DNA of 64,000 nt, from positions 62,001 to 126,000 of the forward strand of contig JACKBL010000005.1 in assembly GCA_020634515.1 (NCBI GenBank), in the 5' to 3' direction. Of this stretch, positions 32,506-41,423 are shown one piece after another. The notes beneath the pieces are model-generated. The model made no database searches, was not told the origin of the DNA, and saw nothing but the letters and a program-made list of their open reading frames with translations. Within the stretch, counting starts at the first letter, position 1. Each line of letters begins with the position of its first letter. The translations under genes and the position numbers were made by a program. Source of the DNA: Ardenticatenales bacterium (GTDB lineage Bacteria > Chloroflexota > Anaerolineae > Promineifilales > Promineifilaceae).

Positions 32506-34881
32506 ATGAAGTCACGCTATTTGCTTGGGCTGCTGTTGGCGGCGTTGTTTTGGGGGGTGGGATGCCGGCATTCTCCCGCCACCACACGCTCCCAATTCCC
32601 CCCCATCCTTTCCCCCGCCGCGTCGCCCACCGCCACCCTGCTCCCGCCCGCCTTAACCCGCCTGCCCACGCGCACCCCCCCGCCGCCCACCCCCCCCGCC
32701 ACCCCACCCCCGACCTTCACGCCCAGCCCCTCCCCCACGCCGACACCCGCCTTTGACATCGCGCTGGGACTATCTCCTGCCGGCAATCCACTAACCGCAC
32801 ACGTCGTCGGCGAGGGACCGCTGAAGGTCGTCATCGTCGGCCAGGGCACTGACTTGCCCGCCCGACTCCTCGATCACTTCCGCGCCCACCCCCGCCAGGT
32901 CCCGCCGACCATCAGCCTGTGGATTGTGCCCGAATTCAACCCGGATGGGGCGGTTAGCGGCCAACATGTGAATGCCGCCGGCGTTGATCTGTACCGCAAT
33001 GCGGACACGCGCGACGATCACTGCGGCGGCAATACGTGGACGCCCGACCCGGACCGGCTGCCGGCGGGCAGTGGCGGCGCGTACCCGTTTTCCGCGCCGG
33101 AGAGCCAGGCGCTGCGCCGGTTTGTGGCCGATGCCGGCATTGTCTTGTTCTATCAGCAAGTTACCCTCTACAGTGACGTGGCGCAGGTTTCGCCGGATAG
33201 CTGCCGGCAATTCGCGCCGAATGCCGCTCTCGCCAGCCTGCTCACCGGCACCGGCCACTACGCCAGCGCCCCCGACTACGGGCTGAGCGGCAACTGGGTG
33301 GATTACCTGTCGGCGCAGGGCATCGCCGGCGTTCGCGTCAAAATTCCGCCCACCCGCCCCGATGATTGGGCGTCCGATTTGCTGGGCGTGCAGCGGGTGC
33401 TGGCGCTGGTGGACGACATCGTGGGCGCGGAAGCGGCTAATCAGGGGGCGTCCTTTGTCTGGTTGGAAGATGCCGGCATAAATGAATGGCAGTTCGCGCC
33501 GCGCACCCTCATCCACCCCCTGGCCCTCGCCGTGCTGGAAAACACCCTCTACCTGCTGGACAGCGGGCGCGTGCTGGCCCTGGACCTGGACACGCCCGCG
33601 CCGCCCCGAATCCTGCTCGCCCCTGGCGATCAGGTTGAGAATACGCGCGTCCTGGAGCCACTCGATCTGGCCGCCGCCGGCCCGGATGTGCTTGTGCTGG
33701 ACCGCGCCGGTGATGTGTACCGGTATGATCGCCGCGCCGTGGCCTGGCATCTGGAACGCAGCGACCGCCACAACGAAGCGGAATTGTCCGACTATTTTGT
33801 GGCTTTGGCTGCGAACGCGGACACCCGTTTCCTGTTGGAGAGCAATTACGAATACATTCGCCGCTATCAGGCGGACGGGTTCGACGCCGCCTGGCTCATC
33901 CCCGACAACCATGACGTAGACCTGGATGCCGCCGGGGAGGCCGTTTATCTGCTGTCACAGGAAAAAGACGACATCGCCGGTCGCCTGCTGCGCTATCAGT
34001 TGGCGGGTGCGGATGTCAGCCTTAGCCGCGCCTTCCGCCCGGCGGTGACGTTGCTGCGCCCGCGCCAGGTGGCGGCGACTGCGACCACAGTCTACGTGCT
34101 GGACGAAGGGGGGCGGCGGCTGTTGTCGCTGGACCCCGCGCAAGGCCAATTGCAGACTGTCTGGCAGCGCCGGGATGCCCGGCCGATGACGGCTCTCTGG
34201 GCGGATGCGGCGGGCGGGCGTCTGATTGTGGCGGGACGGGATCGTCTCTGGTTTTATGGAATGCCGGCAGAAACCACAAACATACAGCCCGGCGCAACGG
34301 TAACGGAGACACTCCACGATGCCGGCTTCCTGGCGCAAATGAACGGTTGGCTCATCCCCATTGGCGGCTCCGATCTGCCCGCGCGCGACCTGCAAATGCC
34401 CGGCGCGCCACGCCATTATCGCCTGGGCATCCACGAGGGGGTCGATTTCTATTGGCAGCCGGGCACGCTCGTGCGCGCGGCGGCAAGCGGGCGCGTCATC
34501 CGGGCAATGACCGATTACGTGCCCGCGGGCTACGCGGAATTGACCGCCTGGCGCGCCGAAACGTTGCAGCTTGGTTACACATCCGCGGCGGCGCTGGACG
34601 GTTATCGCGGGCAGCAGGTGTGGATTGAACACGAAAACGGGCTGGTGACGCGGTACGCGCACCTCAGCCAGATTGCGCCGGGCATTGAAATGGGCGTGAC
34701 CGTGACGCGGGGGCAAGTTATCGGCGCGGTGGGCAACAGCGGCTCGCCCGCCTCGCTCATCAGCCCAGAGGAAGACGCCCATCTCCATTTTGAGGTCTGG
34801 CTAGGGGATCAATATCTGGGCCAGTTCCTGCGCCCCGTGGAAATTCGGGAGTGGTTGCGGACGATATTTATGGCTCAATAA
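32506..34881 (+). CDS. Lipoprotein: M14-like domain, beta-propeller and M23 endopeptidase
   Basis: Start placed at ATG 32506 (MKSRYLLGLLLAAL), giving a lipobox WGVGC and a long Pro/Thr linker in a 791-residue product. An M14 carboxypeptidase-like segment follows (EFNPDGAVSGQHV then GVDLYRN), but the usual HxxE zinc pair is replaced by GQGTD, so it is probably inactive. The middle third carries propeller-like repeats (VLALDLDTPAPPRILL). The C-terminal M23 domain is complete: HEGVD, YAHLSQI and HLHFEV. It should cleave peptidoglycan cross-links or bind the wall from the membrane's outer face. TACAAT lies 10 bp before the ATG. It overlaps the convergent acetyltransferase gene by 14 bp. Confidence 0.8.
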   Translation: MKSRYLLGLLLAALFWGVGCRHSPATTRSQFPPILSPAASPTATLLPPALTRLPTRTPPPPTPPATPPPTFTPSPSPTPTPAFDIALGLSPAGNPLTAHVVGEGPLKVVIVGQGTDLPARLLDHFRAHPRQVPPTISLWIVPEFNPDGAVSGQHVNAAGVDLYRNADTRDDHCGGNTWTPDPDRLPAGSGGAYPFSAPESQALRRFVADAGIVLFYQQVTLYSDVAQVSPDSCRQFAPNAALASLLTGTGHYASAPDYGLSGNWVDYLSAQGIAGVRVKIPPTRPDDWASDLLGVQRVLALVDDIVGAEAANQGASFVWLEDAGINEWQFAPRTLIHPLALAVLENTLYLLDSGRVLALDLDTPAPPRILLAPGDQVENTRVLEPLDLAAAGPDVLVLDRAGDVYRYDRRAVAWHLERSDRHNEAELSDYFVALAANADTRFLLESNYEYIRRYQADGFDAAWLIPDNHDVDLDAAGEAVYLLSQEKDDIAGRLLRYQLAGADVSLSRAFRPAVTLLRPRQVAATATTVYVLDEGGRRLLSLDPAQGQLQTVWQRRDARPMTALWADAAGGRLIVAGRDRLWFYGMPAETTNIQPGATVTETLHDAGFLAQMNGWLIPIGGSDLPARDLQMPGAPRHYRLGIHEGVDFYWQPGTLVRAAASGRVIRAMTDYVPAGYAELTAWRAETLQLGYTSAAALDGYRGQQVWIEHENGLVTRYAHLSQIAPGIEMGVTVTRGQVIGAVGNSGSPASLISPEEDAHLHFEVWLGDQYLGQFLRPVEIREWLRTIFMAQ

Positions 34882-35440
34882 GAGGGCGCGGCCCGGCATC
34901 CCATTCCGCCCGTTCAATGGCATAATAATGCACGTCCCACCAGCGCCCTTTGGCGAACTGGTACTGATACAACGTCGTGCGGCGACGCAGCCCGGCCTTT
35001 TCCAGCACATGCGCGGAAGCCGTATTGGCGATGTCGCAAGTGGCATAGATGCGCGCCAGTTCCAATTGCGCGAAGCCGGCGTGCAGCAGGGCGCGGGCGA
35101 TTTCCGTGGCGTATCCATATCCCCAGGCGGCCTGTGCCAGAATGTACCCCAGGTCGCCTTCTCGCCCATCATCGCTCAGGGTCAGATCGCAGCCACCGAT
35201 GAGAACGCCATCCGCCTGGCGCACGGCGCCGATTTCCCAGATGAGGCGCGGCTGTTGGCGCTGGCTCTCTAACAACGCCAGCAAGTAGTCATATGTCTCC
35301 ATCTGATCGCGCGGACTGTAGAGCATGAAACGGTTGACGAGCGGATCGACGGCGTAGGCAGAGATGGCATCGAAGTCGGCGAGGACGAAGTCGCGCAGGA
35401 GCAATCTTTCAGTGTACAGGGGAAGGGAGAGAGAAGGCAT
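34868..35440 (-). CDS. GNAT-family N-acetyltransferase (RimJ/RimL-like)
   Basis: A 190-residue acetyltransferase starting at ATG 35440 (MPSLSLPLYTERLLLRDFV). The opening TERLLLRDF is typical of RimJ-like GNATs. The acetyl-CoA loop is read in LAQAAWGYGYATEIARALL, and ARIYATCDIANTASAHVLEKAGL matches the conserved C-terminal part. It transfers acetyl groups to an N-terminal or small-molecule amine; the substrate is unknown. It lies 45 bp after the end of the regulator gene on the same strand and may be co-transcribed. Confidence 0.88.
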   Translation of the reverse strand: MPSLSLPLYTERLLLRDFVLADFDAISAYAVDPLVNRFMLYSPRDQMETYDYLLALLESQRQQPRLIWEIGAVRQADGVLIGGCDLTLSDDGREGDLGYILAQAAWGYGYATEIARALLHAGFAQLELARIYATCDIANTASAHVLEKAGLRRRTTLYQYQFAKGRWWDVHYYAIERAEWDAGPRPLIEP

Positions 35441-35484
35441 GGGGAAGGCAAAAGGGGGAGGCCCGACGGTTGAAAGAGCGGGAT

Positions 35485-36969
35485 TCAGTCGTGGAAGCGG
35501 GCGAGCAGAATGTTCAAGGCTTCCTGGCGTTGGTGACGGGTGCGTTCCGTCTCCCAGAGCGTGGCGGGTGCGCCGCGCTGCGTGCATTCCGTCGCGGTGA
35601 GGGGGCAGCGTTCGCAGGTTTCGTTGATGATGCGCGTGGGGATGGTCGTGTCCGCGAGGAAGCGTATTTTGTTGCCCAACATGTCATCAACACGGAAGCC
35701 GACGATGACGCTGCTGTTGACGCCGGGCGAGAGCGCCAGCGGGCGGGAGAAGCCAATACAGAGGAATTTTTCTCCGGACTCCAGAAATTGCGATACTTGC
35801 ACGCCGGCGTGAGATGCGGAACCGTTTCCTGCTGGCTCAAGCTCTTGCAGCAGCCGCACGGTGAGCCAGCGACGGCAGAAATGTTCGCGCGAGCTGATCC
35901 CGGGGGGCAAGGGAAGCCGGTTCATATTCAACTGCTTCACCAGGCGATAGCGGTCATCCACATCGTGCATGCGCAGAAAGTGGAGGGCGACGCCAAAAAA
36001 CTGGGGGATGAGTTCGCTGAAACGGTACAACAGCATTTCCGGCGTTACGTCGTAGCGGCGCAGCATTTCGTGCAACGTGTGCGGCTGCCACGTGGGCGCG
36101 GCGAAAAAGGCTTCCAGGTCGTTGACCAGCATCTGGCGGGGCATGAGGAGCGCGCCGGCGAAGTAGGAAGCCTGGAAGTCGTTGAAGACTTGTTCGTAGG
36201 ATTCGACGCGGTCGGGGGAGGAGGTGTTGGCGCGGTCTTTGAGGGCGAATACCTGGTAGCCGATTTCCCGCGCCAGCAAGAACTTGATTTGCGCTTCGTG
36301 TAAGGCGCGGTTGATGAGTAGATGTGGCCGACTCCCGTCAACAAAGATAGAGCGATAGCTTTGTAGTGGTTTGGTTTGCTCCAGGATTTTGTCATCCAGC
36401 GTGTAGCGGAATTCCTGCTGTAGGAGAGCTTGCAGACGGGGCAGGGGGATGGGGATTTGCTCGTGCAGCCCGCGCGCCTGGGCGAATTCGGCGACGGCAT
36501 CTTCCCAGGCGGGAAAGTAGTTGTCGTTTAGCTCCTGGTAGGAGCGTAAGGCGGCGCGGAGGAAGTGTTCTTCTTCCATGTTGTGCTGGCGGGCCATGTC
36601 GGCGATGGCGTGGAGGAGGGCGCTGGCTTTTTCTGGGGTGCTGGTGACGAGGTCCACCAGGTCACTGACGTCTACGCCAAATTCGGCGAAGGGGAATTGG
36701 CGAAAGAGGGGGGAAGTGAGGGCTTCCATAAGGTGGGCGAGGTTGCGGTCCAGTTTGATGGAGACGAGTTCGTCGTAGTTGATGCCCAGTACTTGGGCGA
36801 TGCGCAGGATTTTGTCCGGCTTGGGGTATTTGCGCCCTTTTTCGATCTCGGCGAGATAGGAGGCGGAGATGGGGACGCGCGCGGCGAGTTCCGCCTGGGT
36901 GATGTTGGCTCTGGCCCGCGCCTGCCGTACTTTGATGCCGAAAATGATGTTTACCAGGTCCACATTCAT
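35485..36969 (-). CDS. RamB/ScfR-like XRE transcriptional regulator
   Basis: A 494-residue regulator. An N-terminal XRE helix-turn-helix (residues 8-65, VRQARARANITQAELAARVP and SASYLAEIEKGRKYP) is followed by an IrrE/ImmA-like domain whose zinc motif is lost (FLLAREIGYQVF). The C-terminal ScfR-type domain ends with the cysteine cluster CERCPLTATEC. This order matches RamB and methylcitrate-type regulators of actinobacteria, which sense acyl-CoA-linked metabolites and control isocitrate lyase. Malate synthase and isocitrate lyase lie 6 kb away. A palindrome 12 bp upstream of its ATG matches one at the malate synthase promoter, suggesting autoregulation. Confidence 0.85.
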   Translation of the reverse strand: MNVDLVNIIFGIKVRQARARANITQAELAARVPISASYLAEIEKGRKYPKPDKILRIAQVLGINYDELVSIKLDRNLAHLMEALTSPLFRQFPFAEFGVDVSDLVDLVTSTPEKASALLHAIADMARQHNMEEEHFLRAALRSYQELNDNYFPAWEDAVAEFAQARGLHEQIPIPLPRLQALLQQEFRYTLDDKILEQTKPLQSYRSIFVDGSRPHLLINRALHEAQIKFLLAREIGYQVFALKDRANTSSPDRVESYEQVFNDFQASYFAGALLMPRQMLVNDLEAFFAAPTWQPHTLHEMLRRYDVTPEMLLYRFSELIPQFFGVALHFLRMHDVDDRYRLVKQLNMNRLPLPPGISSREHFCRRWLTVRLLQELEPAGNGSASHAGVQVSQFLESGEKFLCIGFSRPLALSPGVNSSVIVGFRVDDMLGNKIRFLADTTIPTRIINETCERCPLTATECTQRGAPATLWETERTRHQRQEALNILLARFHD

Positions 36970-36980
36970 GCCAGAAGTTT

Positions 36981-36994
36981 AGCGAAATTTCGTT
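36981..36994. promoter_or_regulatory. Candidate operator of RamB-like regulator (own promoter)
   Basis: AGCGAAATTTCGTT lies 12-25 bp upstream of the regulator's ATG. It has the same AGCGAA-N2-TTCG core as the perfect palindrome at 42981-42994. Confidence 0.6.
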
Positions 36995-37134
36995 TTATGC
37001 CAATGAGAGGTTCCGGGACAGCTCACGTCACACATCGGGGGGGGGCGGAGGGATGGAAACAGGGGGCGTTGTTTTCATGGAGACGGGCTACTCTTGGCCA
37101 TTGGCTTGCATCGTCTTGGGCGGAATAGCAGACC

Positions 37135-38253
37135 TCATCGCAACCAGAGCATGGGATCGAAGCTAAACTGGCCGCGCCTGATTTCGAAGTAAAGTTGTGG
37201 CTCGTCGTTGAAGAGAGACTGTCCAGTGTGTCCGATAATGGCGCCTTGTTCGATTTGTTGCCCACAATGGGTTAGAACCTGGGCCAGATGCGCGTAGAGT
37301 GTTTGCCAGCCATCGCCGTGGGCGAGGATGATTAGATTTCCGGTTCCTGTTGTGGAGAAGCCTGCCCAGACGACGGTACCTGTTTGGGCGGCGTGAACGT
37401 CTGTGCCGGTTGGGGCGGGGATGTCTATTCCTGTGTGGCCTGGCCTGAAGGTGCGGCGCAGTTTGGCTTCCTGGATGTGGATGGGCCACATCGGGGGGCC
37501 TGGGCGACCTACTCCGTCAACCAGGGGGCAGTAGCCTGTATCGTATTGGCCGGGTGTTTGCCAGAGGTCGGATGCGGTGGGGAGGGAGCTTGTAAGTGGG
37601 TTCAGGTCCAGGAGACGGATGTTAAATGGCTTTTGTAGGGGGGAGGCGCTCGGGAAGAATAGTTTTTGTCCGGGGTGTAGGGGTTCGGATGCCGGCATTC
37701 CCGTCCACTCAACTATCTCCGAATCCGGTATGCCATACCAGTCAGCCAACATTTCCACGGTGACCTTGCTTTCAATATCCTCGTCTTGCAGGATATAGAG
37801 GGTTCCGTCGCCAGGGGGGATGCGCAGGATTGTTGGGGCGGATGGGGTGTTGTTGTTTGCCAAAATGCCGGCATTGGCCTCGCGAATTGTCTGTGGAAGT
37901 AAACGGAATTTCGCGGCAAGGCAGGCCAGGTCTTCACCTGCCCGGACCGTGTAGCTGATTACGCGCGCACGTGGCGCGGTTTGCGGTGTGCAATCCGCGC
38001 CGGTGGGTGCGTCACCTGTTGGCGGAAAGGGAACAGGCGTGTCAACCGGTGTGGGCGCGGATGCGGGCGCGGCGGGGGGAAAGCTGTTTTGTATCCCAGG
38101 TAGTGACGTGACCGTGGGTACGAGTGGGGCATAAGTGGGCAGGGGGTCTGTGTTCAGGGTCAGGCAGGCGGATAGAATGCCGGCACACGACAGTGATAGC
38201 AAAACTCCCATGACGCGAGAAACGGGAAGGAACCGATTGGCTCTAGATTTCAT
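37135..38253 (-). CDS. LysM-type M23 lipoprotein with degenerate active site
   Basis: A 372-residue lipoprotein (lipobox LSAC) with a Pro-rich linker. One clear LysM-like segment (YTVRAGEDLACLAAKF) and a second weaker one precede a C-terminal M23 domain. The first zinc motif HTGID is intact and YAHLAQV is present, but the final HxH motif reads QLYFE instead of HLHFE. Both histidines are therefore lost and the protein is unlikely to hydrolyse peptidoglycan. Such forms can act as activators, as EnvC/NlpD do. It lies downstream of an intact paralog in the same direction. Confidence 0.85.
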   Translation of the reverse strand: MKSRANRFLPVSRVMGVLLSLSCAGILSACLTLNTDPLPTYAPLVPTVTSLPGIQNSFPPAAPASAPTPVDTPVPFPPTGDAPTGADCTPQTAPRARVISYTVRAGEDLACLAAKFRLLPQTIREANAGILANNNTPSAPTILRIPPGDGTLYILQDEDIESKVTVEMLADWYGIPDSEIVEWTGMPASEPLHPGQKLFFPSASPLQKPFNIRLLDLNPLTSSLPTASDLWQTPGQYDTGYCPLVDGVGRPGPPMWPIHIQEAKLRRTFRPGHTGIDIPAPTGTDVHAAQTGTVVWAGFSTTGTGNLIILAHGDGWQTLYAHLAQVLTHCGQQIEQGAIIGHTGQSLFNDEPQLYFEIRRGQFSFDPMLWLR

Positions 38254-38332
38254 GTGTCGTGGAATTGGCTTCTGCTTGTGCTGAAAGGGTTCGGACTTTC
38301 CGGATAAGCCAAAGTCAATTATGCGCGAACCC

Positions 38333-40150
38333 TTATGAGCCAGGAAGCCACGCCAGAGGATCGTAATTAAAGCCGCCTAACTGAACCTCAAAATGCAGAT
38401 GCGGCCAGCTAACGCCGCCCGTTTGCCCACTCAGACCTATCGTGCTGCCCTTTGCCACCGCCTGTCCACAACTGACAAAGACCTCACTCAAGTGGACGTA
38501 ATAGGTTTGCCATGTATTCCCGTGTGCCAGGACAATGATATTTCCTCCTCCTCTGGCGTTGAATCCGGCCCAGACGACCACGCCCGTTTCGGCGGCAAAG
38601 ACGGGCGTCCCCGTCGGCGCGTCAAGGTCAATGGCCGCATGGCCGGGGCGGAATCCACGATCCTCACGAATGGCGCGGCTGTCGATGGGCCACACCAATG
38701 ACCCGGACCAGCCATAGCCATCGACCAAATCGCAATAACCGGTATCAAAGACACTTCTTTGCCCGACCCACAGGTAGTTGCTGGGACGTACGGCTCCCGG
38801 TGGGGGCGCACCCGCGGGGGGCGTGTAGCTGCTGCCACCAACGGGGGAAGGGGTTGTCGGAGACGGTGGTTGGGGTAACTCCAGCACAGTCGAGGCATCG
38901 GAAACCGGCGTGGGATTGGCGGCTATATACGAAGCCCAGGCCGCGGCGTCAAAGTCACCCGCCTGTGGGTCCGCGCCGCGGATATACAAATCTGTTCCGG
39001 GGGTGGTTATGTTAATGACTTGTTCGCCTTGCCAATTCAAGACGTTTTCTGGGCTGACATAATACCATCCGGCAATATCTGATAGGAGTGAGCTATATGC
39101 CAGGTCTTCTTCCGTGACGGAATACACGACCCCATCGGCAGGAAGGATGCGCAGTTGTGCTCCGGCAACGATGTCATCTTCCAGGGTCAACTGACGATTC
39201 GCATGACGAATGGTGGACATCTGTAATTCAAACTTGAGCGCCAGGCAGGCCAATCCCTCACCACTTTGCACGGTGTAGGTGATAACGCCCGTGCGTTCGG
39301 CGGTGGGCCGGCAGTCTGGAACAACGCCAGTTGGGGAAGGAATTTCCAGGATAATGCCGGCCTGTACCAGATCAAGGTTTTCCAGGTCGATCTGGGTGGC
39401 GTTTGTTCGGGCCAATTCCTCCAAACTGATTCTATTGTCATACCATGCAACAATGTCTAAGAGTCTGTCTCCGGGCTGTACCTCGTAGGCGCCGAAAGGC
39501 ATTTTCAATTCTTGACCGACGACGATTATGTCGTCCGGTTCCAGTCCGTTGACGTGTTGCAGCAGGGGAACGGTAATGTCGTATTGCGCGGCAATTGACG
39601 AGAGGGTATCGCCGGGCCTTACCTTGTACGTGGGCATTGGTTGTGGTCCGACGGGCTGCGAAGGGGAAGGAATGAGTAGTCGATCATCTGGGTAGATGAG
39701 GGCATCCTCCCCGAGATTGTTTGCCGCCAGCAGTTCTTGCACGGTAATACCGAACTTGTATGCAATACTACTGGGGCTTTCTCCCGGCAAGACGGTGTAG
39801 GCGAACATTTCCGGTGTTGACGTGCTGACGGGTGCTGTATCCGGCAATGATGTTGGCGCGAAAGTGACGGTGGTGCTGGGGTAGGTTTGGGTGATGGGGG
39901 ATGCCGGCATTTCCACACGCTGCGTTGGGGCAACCGATGGAGGTGGCATCTCCGTGGGCACAAAAGCCGTGGCCTCCAATGACGGCAAAGGCTCATTTTG
40001 CCAGACAGGCAGGTGATTGCAGGCTGAAACGAAGAGAGATGTGAAAAGGAGAAGGAGAAACAATCCGCCGCCGCGACGTGCCATCCCGGAAAGCATGGTG
40101 GGTAGAGGTTTGGGTGGAAGAATCGTCTGAGGTCTTTTCTTAATCGTCAT
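38333..40150 (-). CDS. Multi-LysM M23 endopeptidase lipoprotein
   Basis: A roughly 605-residue lipoprotein with lipobox VSAC. At least three LysM repeats are visible (YTVLPGESPSSIAYKFGI, YKVRPGDTLSSIAAQYDI, YEVQPGDRLLDIVAWYDN), and a fourth is YTVQSGEGLACLALKF. The C-terminal M23 domain is complete, with HAAID, YVHLSEV and HLHFEVQ. It should bind glycan through LysM and cleave peptide cross-links outside the membrane. ATG 40150 overlaps the upstream stop by 11 bp (ATGACGATTAA); ATG 40084 (MARRGG) is an alternative closer to the signal. It is part of a wall-protein operon with 37135 and 40140. Confidence 0.87.
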   Translation of the reverse strand: MTIKKRPQTILPPKPLPTMLSGMARRGGGLFLLLLFTSLFVSACNHLPVWQNEPLPSLEATAFVPTEMPPPSVAPTQRVEMPASPITQTYPSTTVTFAPTSLPDTAPVSTSTPEMFAYTVLPGESPSSIAYKFGITVQELLAANNLGEDALIYPDDRLLIPSPSQPVGPQPMPTYKVRPGDTLSSIAAQYDITVPLLQHVNGLEPDDIIVVGQELKMPFGAYEVQPGDRLLDIVAWYDNRISLEELARTNATQIDLENLDLVQAGIILEIPSPTGVVPDCRPTAERTGVITYTVQSGEGLACLALKFELQMSTIRHANRQLTLEDDIVAGAQLRILPADGVVYSVTEEDLAYSSLLSDIAGWYYVSPENVLNWQGEQVINITTPGTDLYIRGADPQAGDFDAAAWASYIAANPTPVSDASTVLELPQPPSPTTPSPVGGSSYTPPAGAPPPGAVRPSNYLWVGQRSVFDTGYCDLVDGYGWSGSLVWPIDSRAIREDRGFRPGHAAIDLDAPTGTPVFAAETGVVVWAGFNARGGGNIIVLAHGNTWQTYYVHLSEVFVSCGQAVAKGSTIGLSGQTGGVSWPHLHFEVQLGGFNYDPLAWLPGS

Positions 40151-41282
40151 TTGATGCGTTTTGAGCACAGCGAAAGCCGATGCTATCGTCTGTTACTACA
40201 GGATCAACACCGATACGAAAGGTAGTGCCGGCAAAATTACCTGTATCGTACCATGATCCACCACGCACGACCTTTTGCGTTCCCGTGATGGGTCCTCGCG
40301 GATACGCGGTGGGCGAATGTGCATAGTAGTCCGGTGCATACCAGTCATTGACCCACTCCCAAACATTGCCGGCCATATCATAGGCTCCCATCGGACTACG
40401 GCCCGACTCATACCGACCAATGGGGGCAATTGTAGCATAGCCATCATCATAGTTTGCGTTTGCCTGCGACTCCTGGCACTGGTTGTCACAGAAATTTAAG
40501 TTTTCACCGGCAAACGCATTTCCCCATGGATATTGAAACTTCTCTTCCGTATCTGGATTCCACCCGGCGGCCATTTCCCACTCCGCCTCATCAGGCAAGC
40601 GAGCATCGCGCCATTGACAATAAGCTGCCGCGCCATACCAACTGACATTGTTAATCGGATATTTCCATAGAGAAGGAGGGACCTGATATTGTCCATCAAG
40701 AACAAAAACCGGGCTTTTATCAAGTGAGAAACAATCCTGGCCCAGGCAATTTCCCTCTTGCCTGCCGGCATCGTTTAAGAATTGCAAGAATGCCTCATAG
40801 GTGACTTCATATTGGTCAATGTAGAAGGCGTTCAACAACACCAAATGTGTCGGCTCCGCATTGCTAAACCAGGCACGTTGGCAGCCACGCCGGAATGTTT
40901 GGCACTCTTGGTACCGTTCACCGGCCGCCGCGCCCAGGGGAAAAAAGCCTCCTGGCACGTATATCATCCGTGGCTGTCTGGCCTTATTGCCGTCTGGGGT
41001 TTCCGTTGGCTGCGTAACTTCCGGCGTGATAGGGGCTGCCGTTGGTTGTGGAGAAGATCGTAAATTGGGGGTAGGCGTCATCGTTGGCGTGGGCGTGACA
41101 GGCACCGCCGTTGGCGTGCTGCTATGCGTTGCCGTTACCCGGACGACAACTTGCGCCACCGGCGTGGTTTCCCCTGCCGGAGCATATTGCTGCTGGCCGC
41201 AAGAAACCAGCACAAGGATGTAAAGCATTAACCAGGGGCCGGATAAATAGGTGTGAGGTAATCGGTGTGGCATGTTATTCAC
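40140..41282 (-). CDS. FGE/SUMF1-fold lipoprotein without catalytic cysteines
   Basis: A 380-residue lipoprotein (signal LMLYILVLVSC) with a Pro/Thr linker and a formylglycine-generating-enzyme-like C-type-lectin fold. Diagnostic stretches are MIYVPGGFFPLGA, FYIDQYEVTYEAFLQFLND, NNVSWYGAAAYCQWRDARLP, YDMAGNVWEW and VVRGGSWYD. The segment where FGE has its catalytic Cys pair reads GSWYDTGNFAGTTFR, so sulfatase activation is not expected. Many relatives are regulatory or binding proteins. In-frame ATG 41273 is a second possible start. It is translationally coupled to the LysM-M23 gene. Confidence 0.85.
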   Translation of the reverse strand: MNNMPHRLPHTYLSGPWLMLYILVLVSCGQQQYAPAGETTPVAQVVVRVTATHSSTPTAVPVTPTPTMTPTPNLRSSPQPTAAPITPEVTQPTETPDGNKARQPRMIYVPGGFFPLGAAAGERYQECQTFRRGCQRAWFSNAEPTHLVLLNAFYIDQYEVTYEAFLQFLNDAGRQEGNCLGQDCFSLDKSPVFVLDGQYQVPPSLWKYPINNVSWYGAAAYCQWRDARLPDEAEWEMAAGWNPDTEEKFQYPWGNAFAGENLNFCDNQCQESQANANYDDGYATIAPIGRYESGRSPMGAYDMAGNVWEWVNDWYAPDYYAHSPTAYPRGPITGTQKVVRGGSWYDTGNFAGTTFRIGVDPVVTDDSIGFRCAQNASNDD

Positions 41283-41334
41283 GTTGTCGGCCTGTCAAAA
41301 CAGGCTCCATGCACCGGGGCGCATAATAAAAATC

Positions 41335-41362
41335 GCGGGTTAGTTTACGGCTAACCCGCGAT
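41335..41362 (-). terminator. Rho-independent terminator (minus strand)
   Basis: TCGCGGGTTAG and CTAACCCGCGA pair perfectly around TTTACGG. On the minus strand the stem is followed by TTTTTATT. It ends the transcript of the secreted protein gene. Confidence 0.85.
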
Positions 41363-41423
41363 CTATTTGCTTGAGGCAAGGATGTGACTTATCCAACACC
41401 CTCATGCCCTCGAGTCTGGTTTT

